Below are positions 56,874 to 64,000 of a stretch of DNA of 64,000 nt, one piece after another. The DNA is taken from contig JAYKXP010000016.1 in assembly GCA_037176845.1 (NCBI GenBank), positions 248,001 through 312,000 of the forward strand. The letters are read 5' to 3'. Position 1 is the stretch's first letter; each line of letters starts with the position of its first letter. The notes under the pieces were generated by a model. It did not search any database. It saw only the letters and a list, made by a program, of their open reading frames with translations, and had not been told where the DNA came from. The translations under genes and the position numbers were made by a program. Source of the stretch: Paramarasmius palmivorus (lineage: Eukaryota; Basidiomycota; Agaricomycetes; Agaricales; Marasmiaceae).

Positions 56874-57753
56874 CTACATGGCCATGGCTGCCTGCAGCTG
56901 TCTGAGTTCAGCTTCTTCGTCATCTTCGACCGCCGTTGCCGGTGCTATGCGATGTGTCAGAACTGGTACTCTTTGTTCGGGAATGTTCAGGAAACTCACC
57001 TTTCTCAAGCCGGCCCGTGTCTGGTCTATGTATCGGCACATGCTCTGCTCCTTGTAAGCGTTCGTTGAGAGCCTCTTGTTCAAGCTCTCCGAGCTCTGCT
57101 TCCAACTCGTCCTAAACAAAAACCTTCAGCTTGGCGGAGATTCGGAATATGTTGGATCATACCTGATCCACTAGCTCGCCGCCTTGTGGACTCGAGATAA
57201 TGTCCGCTATCTCGTCTGCAACAGCCTTCTGGTCATGGACGGCTGCCATAGTGGCATCGACTTGCTCAACCGTCCTGTGCTTATACTGTTAGCTATGTTC
57301 GCCGTAAAATAAAGCGTACAGCTCACATCTTCCCGTGTATAACCTTCAGTGCATCTGCCGCCTTCTTCATTGCAGCCATGGTTTCGGCGTTAAGGTTGGC
57401 AGACTCGAGGGTGTTCACTTGCATCTCTAGTTGTAACCGAGTTCCTGCTAGTCGATCCAGTTCCACTTCGTGGGCCTTCTTCCGTTTCAGAGCCGCAGTT
57501 GCAACTATCCAGGAGGTTAGCCATTTCGCTTTGCTCCTCGAGAGACGACGTGAAGTGAACAGGATTGCATACCTGCCTTATTGGATACTGCGTTAGCCTT
57601 GGCTTTCTTCAGCTCTTCATCCATCCGCTTCTGTAGATATTCCTCCTTCTTCTCAATCATTTGCAGCTGCTGTCGCAACCCCACGATTGCATCCCTTGCT
57701 GATTGTTTGGGGTCTTTGCGACCACCAAACATACCCATAAAGCTCGCCATCAT
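56874..57753 (-). CDS. SNF7: ESCRT-III subunit SNF7/VPS32 (CHMP4)
   Basis: SNF7 forms the membrane-remodelling filament of ESCRT-III for multivesicular body sorting. ATG at 57753 begins MMASFMGMFGGRKDPKQSAR; the second Met at 57750 is equally possible. The basic N-terminal helices read LRQQLQMIEKKEEYLQKRMD and ELKKAKANAVSNKA, and the core continues ALKRKKAHEVELDRLAGTRL, MAAMKKAADALKVIHGKM, TVEQVDATMAAVHDQKAVAD and EIADIISSPQGGELVDQDEL. The acidic C-terminal region ends RQLQAAMAM (TAG at 56874-56876), in the region of the autoinhibitory and MIM helix. Six or so introns. Length of about 220 residues is usual. Confidence 0.92.
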
Positions 57754-58204
57754 TTGCTGTCGTTGTCGGAGAAAGGTGTGAGGTGCGAAGGGTCGTGGAC
57801 GATGCTGAGAGTTGAAAGAAACTGCGCCGACAACAATGAGGTATGAAGTCAAGATCACCCGATAAGGTAATCACCCGAGTCACGGTTCACGCCATTCCGT
57901 CACTTTTCTACGGGCCTCCATTTCGAGTAGGTAAGTACACTGCGCACTCGATCTCATTTTCGTTCAGAGTCTGTACGGAAAGAGATGCTCTAATCTATTC
58001 GCTAGGAGTCCAAGAACTACCGCTACCTCCGCACAAGCCCACTCTCCTCCAGCCAGCCTCCGAGGATCGAGCTTGTCTACGATGCAAGCCACGTACTCAG
58101 TGTGGGGTATCAATAAGTCTAACGCTTATTCTTCTTTTCCATTTTCATCGTCACTGTGTGAGGAACGAATCAGTTTCACAGATGCTAATTGCAAAAGAAT
58201 AATT
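57754..58204. other. Intergenic region between SNF7 promoter and LAG1 3' end
   Basis: About 450 bp between two minus-strand genes, holding the SNF7 promoter. Short frames on the plus strand here show no family features. Confidence 0.4.
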
Positions 58205-59555
58205 TCACCCTTCGTCCTCGCTACGTTCGTCTGCGGCTCCCTGTCCAGTGATCACTCTCCATGCGACTCGAATGATCATGACGAACCAGGCTATTTGGAT
58301 GACCTGGGTAGGGGCGTAAATGTGAGCTTGATTCTTCAATGTAATATGGTAACATTCTCATACCTCCAGAGCGAGCAAGCATAATATGAACATGGTATAC
58401 GAACCCTTTGTGAGATAATGCCCACGTATGGGATCCCAATCGAATGGAAGAATCCGTGGCATGTCGACGATGACGGATTTTATGACAATGATGAAGAGAA
58501 CATGCCTGGTAATGAACCAAGAGAGAAGGAATATCCCAAACGTGGCATCACATGCGAGTTGAGGAAGGTTCAGGTAACGCATCATTTTTGCTACCTGATA
58601 GAATTGGTTGAACAAAGGAGCATAGCAGGCAACACAAGACATACCGGCAGGAAAATATCGCACAGATCCATTAAAACCATGATTAAACAGCCAATCCGAG
58701 TAAGATTGTAATAGTAACTCATGCCCATTAGGAACACGGTTATAACATGGTGGGTCATCATTTGTACATGGTCCTTTCGTGGTGCTTCGGCATTGAGAAT
58801 TAGCATCTGGTGCGCGTAGAATGCGGTCTGTGTAAGGTAGTAGATTTTGACGGGTGCAGCGAGTTGGACGTGAGGATAATTAATCCACAGTTCGACCGGG
58901 TTAAGTAAGGTAGTTGGGAGATGAGAGTTGACATACTTAATAAAGAAGAAGTGAGCGAAGTTATAAGACATTATTGAAAGCGACTTACGAGACCAAAGGC
59001 CCATTGTAGTGGATAGTACACAGCAGACCATCCTTGCTCTGCGAACCTGAGCACGCTTCTGTGTAGTATGCGACGCTGCTTGGTAGTGATTGGGGGTATA
59101 ACATGTCCGTTTCCGTTGCCGTTTGCGTGTCCGTTCCCGTTACCGTTCATTTTGGGCGAAGCTTTCTTCGTTGCGTTTCGCAGATCCCTGGTGAGCTTCC
59201 ATTCCGCGAATGGTTCGAATACGCCAAGACGGAAGGCATCCCGTAGAACAGCCATGACCGCAATAATGGTGACGATAAGACATAAGTCAAGAAGGCCAGT
59301 GTTATAGTATTGCGAGTCGGGGAAGGAATCGGGGTTCTGTGGGGTATCTGTTGGATAAGAGAGGGTGAAAAATGGGACCAAGTAAGGATGGAGCCATTCG
59401 GAGACGTTATAGGTGGCCATGACGAGCAAAGACCACGAAAGAAAAGGTAAAAAAAATCGAACCTGACCACGTTTTGCAAGCAGCCAGCTGGCGACGAACG
59501 TGAACAAGTGAACCAGATGGGGACTTTTTTCAGGCGCGACGCGGTCGTTCCACAT
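58205..59555 (-). CDS. LAG1: Ceramide synthase (sphingoid base N-acyltransferase), LAG1/LAC1 type
   Basis: This ER membrane enzyme joins a long-chain base to an acyl-CoA to make (dihydro)ceramide. The first ATG, at 59555, gives MWNDRVAPEKSPHLVHLFTF. Membrane helices follow, among them RFFLPFLSWSLLVMATYNVS and DLCLIVTIIAVMAVLRDAFR. A hydrophilic loop carries a Asn-Gly/His low-complexity run (NGNGNGHANGNGNGH) before the TLC domain. The Lag1 motif is present: MTHHVITVFLMGMSYYYNLT with the active-site His pair, then RIGCLIMVLMDLCDIFLP and, after an intron, LAKMMRYLN. It ends VAWRVITGQGAADERSEDEG (TGA at 58205-58207). Six introns or so. The start codon lies 26 bp from that of the divergent RRM gene. 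Confidence 0.93.
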
Positions 59556-59581
59556 TTTCCGTGGGAATTTCAACTTGCACC

Positions 59582-60497
59582 ATGTCTTCCAGCAACCAGC
59601 CCAATAATACTCTCTATATCAATAACCTCAACGACAAGGTCAACAAGGAAGAATTACGCTCACAGCTTCTTGCCCTCTTCACAACATATGGCAGGGTCAT
59701 CGATGTCGTAGCTTCAAAAAGTCCAAAAATGAGGGGTCAGGCGTTTTTGGTTTTCACCGATCTCGCGGGCGCGACTGCCGCAATGCGTGCGTGTGAAGGG
59801 ATGCTTTTCTACGATAAACCACTAGTGAGTCTATAATCGGAGTATTCAGAGTGCGACTGACCTTTTCGTAGCGTATCGATTACGCTAAAACCAAGTCCTA
59901 TGCGACATCACGGCGGGAGGATCCAAACTTTGTACCACCAAACTCTGTCAATGCCAGCGCGTTAGTCGCTCAAAATGGTACTGGTGGGAAACGTCAGAGA
60001 GAAGATGGGGCTACAGGAGAAGAGCCTCAGTCAAAGAAGGAAAGGTCGGATTCTGATGATGAGGAAATGGAGATTGACGACGACGACGATAATACTCCGG
60101 CTCAAAACCCCAGTGCGTTTTCATCTTGGCATATTCATAGATTGCGTCTCAACCAGATCCTCCAGATATGATTCCTACTCAGGCTCATCAACCATCCGCC
60201 CGGTTATTCTGCACGAACTTGCCCCTGGAAGTAACCGACGATGTGCTCTCTGTACTCTTCCAGCAGTACGAACCTTTCTGTTCTTGGTTTTCGTTCCTGC
60301 CATTTATCTCTTTCTACAGGTACCAAGGCTTCCAAACTACACATGTAACACCTTCACCAACACCGAACGCCGATGGCGCCAAGGTCAAAATGGCGCAAGT
60401 TACCTTCGAATCTGCAGAACTGGCTTCCGCCGCAAAGGAGGCCCTCGACGGGTTTACGCTAAAAAAGGGATGGCAGATGTCGGTGGTGTATATATAG
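59582..60497 (+). CDS. Spliceosomal U1A/U2B''-type RNA-binding protein, two RRMs
   Basis: This core snRNP protein binds a stem-loop of U1 or U2 snRNA. ATG at 59582 begins MSSSNQPNNTLYINNLNDKV. RRM1 has RNP2 LYINNL and RNP1 RGQAFLVF, then FYDKPLRIDYAKTKS, as in U1A/U2B''. The linker is acidic with KRQREDGATGEEPQSKKERS and a run of Asp. RRM2 starts ARLFCTNLPLEVTDDVLSVL and ends ALDGFTLKKGWQMSVVYI, TAG at 60495-60497. Four introns, one of which splits RRM2 between FQQ and YQGF. Fungi often have one protein for both snRNPs, so I cannot tell U1A from U2B''. Confidence 0.9.
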
Positions 60498-60658
60498 AGG
60501 TGCCCCACTTTATATTGCTTTCGTGTATCATGCATGTTGATGATTTCATTGATGTAAAGTATCTTTGCTGGATGACGATAACTATTACAATTTGAACTGC
60601 ATTAATCATACACATAATGGTACAGTTGTTCTTTTCAGTTGTCTTCGAATGTTCACAT

Positions 60659-61734
60659 TTACTTCTTCAGTGCGGCAAGGATAGCCTCCCCAATGGGACG
60701 AGCAGAGTTGGGGTTCTGGCCAGTGTAGACGTTGCCGTCGACGACGACCTTTGGCTAGGGAGCATCGTTTGTCAGGACGTATTCAGGGAACAGGGAAAAA
60801 AAGAAAGATTGACACATACTCCCCATGGCTCAGCTGCTTTTTCGTAGTTGCCACCGAGTTCCTTGATTTTGTCTTCGAGCTAATCGCGTATTATTATCAA
60901 GTGTTCCGTGAAATGAAAGAGTACTCACAAGGAATGGAACATCCTTGACCTTCCCAACTTGTTCCTCCTCAAAGTTCGAGAAACCAGTCGCCTTTCTGCC
61001 GGCGAAGATCGATTTACCATCTGCATCAGTAACTTTCGCCAATGCACTACTCGAGGTACGTGATCAGCACTATTTGAAGAGTTTAGATATCGAGAACATA
61101 CGCAGGTCCATGGCAAACTGCAGCAGTGATCTTGCCTGCCCTGTAAAACTATGCGCTGTTGTCAAGATCATGTACCATGGCCACCAGTACTCGGACTCAC
61201 AGTCGAGCCAAGTTTGGCATTATCCTCATCGAAGGCTAGATCGAGAACAGGTCCATGACCACCGGGATAGAAGATAGCGTCATAGTCGTCGGGATTGACT
61301 TCGGTCAGCTTTTTGGCACTGGCAAGCTTGGCCTTGACAGTTTCGTCGTTCAAGAATTGAACAGATTCTTTGTCCTCGGCGAACATCTAAGGTTGCGGTG
61401 ATATGAAGGGTTAAGAAGATGGCAAAGACAGTAGTGATAAGGTGCCTACCTTCACGCTACCTTCGTCAACTGGTGGATTGGCGCCTTTGGGGGCAGCGAA
61501 GTCAATTTTGAAGTGTGGTGCGAGAACATAGTAAGGGTGGGCAGCCTGTCATTCATCACCGATGAATACCTAAAGGCGTAACAGAGTGTTGTCTCAGACT
61601 AACCTCTGGAAGATACCAACCCTGCCAAGACGAATCAGTAATGAACTTCGATACAAATAGGAGTTACTTCTTACAGTCTGGGCACCGGTCAGAGTCTTAT
61701 CCGCAGAGGTAAAGACGAAAAGAATTGAAGGCAT
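60659..61734 (-). CDS. DJ-1/PfpI superfamily protein, HSP31-like (putative glutathione-independent glyoxalase)
   Basis: HSP31-type proteins convert methylglyoxal to D-lactate and protect against stress. ATG at 61734 begins MPSILFVFTSADKTLTGAQT, then GWYLPE, AHPYYVLAPHFKIDFAAPKG and NPPVDEGSVK. The core has EVNPDDYDAIFYPGGHGPVL and KITAAVCHGPAALAKVTDAD, where the Cys-His of AVCHGP is the catalytic nucleophile elbow and Glu/His partners are likely upstream. It ends TGQNPNSARPIGEAILAALK plus K, TAA at 60659-60661. Seven or so introns. Length about 235 residues is normal for the family. Confidence 0.9.
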
Positions 61735-62185
61735 GTTGATCGTGTTTTGAGCGGGTGCTGTTTGTGGTTCTGGAAGAAAGGGAAAGCTTGACAGACACGA
61801 TTGTCATTCCTCTCCGGCTTTTATGCTATCCGAGAGAGGTGTGAGATCATCGACGGAATATGAATTTGCCAATTTCTTCCAAATCATTCCAATCGCATTT
61901 CGCACCGACGCACCTGCTTATGCATCTCAATTGATGAATCATCGAGGACGATATCAAGCCATTTCAAGTCGTGCCCGTTTGCCGAGTAATGCTTGAGCAG
62001 TAGCAATTCCAAATGTTTATCGATGAACGGTATTTTATGAAAGCATGGGTATGTAACAGTGAGGAGGAGGAAAGTGTTTGGATAAACCGTCAAGCGCCCA
62101 AAAGCTCCATCCACGTGCAAGTACATCACAATCTTCCATCTCCCCTCACCCCGAATCACCCCAGGTCCATCCTCAGAGTGATATC
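61735..62185. promoter_or_regulatory. Divergent promoter region, HSP31-like / MOB1
   Basis: This 450-bp stretch lies between the two start codons. The HSP31-like side would be expected to respond to stress, but I see no clear repeated heat-shock element. No gene is visible inside. Confidence 0.4.
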
Positions 62186-63273
62186 ATGTCTTCGTTCTTT
62201 GGATTGTAAGATAATCTGGCTAGCTTTCCTCGCAATATCTCACAAGCTCCATCAATCGACAGAGGCAAGACTCGCACGTTCAAACCTCGCAAGGATGTCC
62301 CTGAAGGAACAAAGCAGTATCAACTGAGAAAGTATGCAGAAGCTACACTGGTGAGTGACCTTTTCTCGAACAAACTTTGAGTTGACGAGCAAGATTTAGG
62401 GATCTGGAAACCTGAGACTAGCTGTGCAACTTCCTGAAGGCGAAGATACAAACGAATGGCTAGCGGTGCACGGTTCGCTACGAATACCTCTGGGTCTTTC
62501 TTGTATCTCAAAGCTGGAATCATAGCGGTCGACTTCTTCAACCATCTCAACATGCTCTACGGAACTGTAACAGAGTTTTGCACGCGTCAGGAGGTGCTTC
62601 CTTCGTCACATCTCCCCTTCTACAGCCTACTCATCGCCTTCCATCTATAGTGCCCTATCATGTCTGCAGGACCAAGGTATTCCTCGAACACCGCATAACA
62701 TCAGCATCAAATTCAACCTTAAAACTGTAGATATGAATATCTCTGGGAAGATGGAGTCAAGTACAAGAGACCAACAAAACTTCCTGCACCAGAATACGTC
62801 GACGCACTCATGAATTGGGTTCAGAATTTGCTTGACGACGAAGCTGTGTTTCCTAACAAAATAGGTGCGGTTCAAAACTCTACCTTCTCTAGTCGTCTAA
62901 CTTTGACCCCCTAAAGGTGTTCCCTTCCCCAAGAACTTTCGGGACACAGTACGGACGATTGTTCGTCGTCTGTTCCGAGTTTACGCGCATATCTATAGCA
63001 ATCACTTTGATCATATCTGCGCACTAGGCATTGAAGGTGGCTGGATCTTTTGGTTTTCCCCTCATTCCATAGACTGATCAGCACCCAATAGCGCATTTGA
63101 ACACTAGCTACAGACACTTTTTCTTATTCATCAACGAGGTGATCCTCCCCGCAATTTTTTTGCTTACAATAAACTCATATATCCGTTAGTTTGATCTCGT
63201 CGACAAGAAGGAGCTTGCGCCCCTGGACGAGCTAAACGAGGCCATCTTGGCTGAAGATAAAATCGGTCGTTGA
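62186..63273 (+). CDS. MOB1: MOB1 kinase activator (mitotic exit / septation network)
   Basis: MOB1 binds and activates NDR/LATS-type kinases (Dbf2/Sid2) for cytokinesis. ATG at 62186 gives a tiny first exon MSSFFGL, spliced to [20 protein letters not shown] and [20 protein letters not shown]. The zinc-binding core follows: [20 protein letters not shown] (after an intron), [12 protein letters not shown], then [20 protein letters not shown], and the two His of the site in [14 protein letters not shown]. It ends [13 protein letters not shown] with TGA at 63271-63273. Seven introns. The sequence matches MOB1 rather than MOB2 or phocein by the opening FKPRK...[15 protein letters not shown] pattern. 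Confidence 0.93.
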
Positions 63274-63767
63274 CTTGTAATATACCCCACCGCCCTTACA
63301 CCCTTCATCTCTGTACCATCACATTTGTATGTACCGACGTTACGACTGCCCTATAGTACTCAACTGGAGGCTTTAATGACAATGCACTGTTATGGATTCA
63401 ATGTCATTATATTCGAGCTACAATGGATGAATTACAAAGGAAAGAGCGAGTCATTATTCGTGTATGATTGACAGTGCTACAAAGATTGCGTGTTTGGTTC
63501 TTTGCTAGAGTAAGAATAAAAAGCTATACTACAAATCACAAACCAAAGAAAAATTGAGCTGTAAGGTATTGGAAATCGAAACATGAGTCGTTGATTTTAT
63601 ACAGCGGGGACACCAAATTCCAAGTCGGGTATCGTGAAACCGTTGGTGTTGAGAGTTCAAGATGGGAAAACCGGAAGGACAATGACGACATATAGTACAC
63701 TTTGGGGATTGAAGGATGCTGATGGGCATGCGGAAATAAACGTTAATGCGACGGCGACGGCTGGGCT

Positions 63768-64000
63768 CTAAGTGGTTCGAAAGCGATAAAGAATGTCGTG
63801 TGTAGGCGATTCGTGTGTATCGGTGCTTCGGAAGACTGGTGAGAGCCAAACCGTACAAACGAGAGCGAGATGAGGACCTAAATGGTCCGCTATTCCCTTT
63901 GTAAGCTAAAGAACCAAGGAAAAAACAGGAGAAATACTCACCTTGACAACAGACCACTGTATAAGCACGTTTTTTATGCGGTCATTCAGGGACTGTTTGC
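63768..64000 (-). CDS. Possible terminal exon of a minus-strand gene running off the right edge
   Basis: Read on the minus strand, GTTGTCAAG is followed by gtgagtatttctcc and a T-rich stretch ending ttctttag, a good intron (about 63905-63941). The joined frame reads VVKLTKGIADHLGPHLALVC, then TVWLSPVFRSTDTHESPTHD and ILYRFRTT with a stop at 63768-63770. No family is recognisable from this short piece. It might equally be 3' UTR. The stretch 63274-63767 shows no gene. Confidence 0.3.

Noticed and set aside
59555..59573. A longer LAG1 N-terminus beginning at 59573.
   Set aside because: The codon at 59571-59573 is TTG on the minus strand, not ATG; the first ATG is at 59555.
59508..59711. Plus-strand frame upstream of the RRM gene in another frame.
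   Set aside because: It is a shadow over the first exon of the U1A/U2B'' gene and antisense to the LAG1 start.
63529..63957. A 142-residue minus-strand frame at the right edge.
   Set aside because: It reads through a clear intron; only the spliced alternative frame is kept, at low confidence.

Overview
The window is nuclear DNA of a filamentous basidiomycete, most likely an Agaricomycete (mushroom-forming fungus). The genes are dense and on both strands. Almost all carry many 45-65 nt GT-AG introns. The gene families are fungal or general eukaryotic (SLA1, chitin synthase, NEM1, SLS1, COQ10), and the window holds a KDZ-type DNA transposon, a class that is abundant in mushrooms. I saw no rRNA, tRNA or CRISPR.

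Layout. 1-26 kb is ordinary housekeeping sequence: the 3' part of SLA1 (+), SEC7 ARF-GEF (-), deoxyhypusine synthase (+), 14-3-3 (-), an aromatic/2-aminoadipate aminotransferase (-), a six-zinc-knuckle protein (+), COQ10 (+), an unrecognised probable mitochondrial protein (-), a GST-like protein (-), chitin synthase (+), a RING protein (-) and a Spo12-family protein (-).

26.17-38.61 kb is an F-box gene split by a complete 10,719-bp mobile element (26309-37027). The element has 372-bp terminal inverted repeats that are about 99% identical, and it is flanked by a 7-bp direct duplication. Removing the element and one duplication restores a normal 53-nt intron. The element carries an apparently intact KDZ transposase and four other genes: a coiled-coil protein on the opposite strand, a protein with a candidate RNase H1-N/viroplasmin-like segment, a small charged protein, and a large protein with an HMG-like N-terminus and an acidic/basic tail. 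This is the most interesting part of the window.

39-52 kb holds RHEB GTPase (+), a GH2 beta-mannosidase (-), and two related anion/allantoate-type MFS transporters in opposite orientation. Between the transporters lie an AlaX-type alanyl-tRNA editing protein (+) and a second RING protein (-), which is a paralogue of the RING gene at 24.3 kb.

52-64 kb is again housekeeping: mitochondrial SLS1-like (+), NEM1-like phosphatase (+), SNF7 (-), LAG1 ceramide synthase (-) divergent from a U1A/U2B''-type RRM protein (+), a DJ-1/PfpI HSP31-like protein (-), MOB1 (+), and a possible terminal exon of a minus-strand gene running off the right edge.

Many of these genes serve polarised growth and membrane traffic (SLA1, SEC7, chitin synthase, SNF7, MOB1, RHEB, NEM1, LAG1), but I see no operon-like pathway cluster. 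Coordinates of multi-exon genes run from start codon to stop codon and include introns. Exon junctions were assigned by eye from splice consensus and reading-frame continuity.
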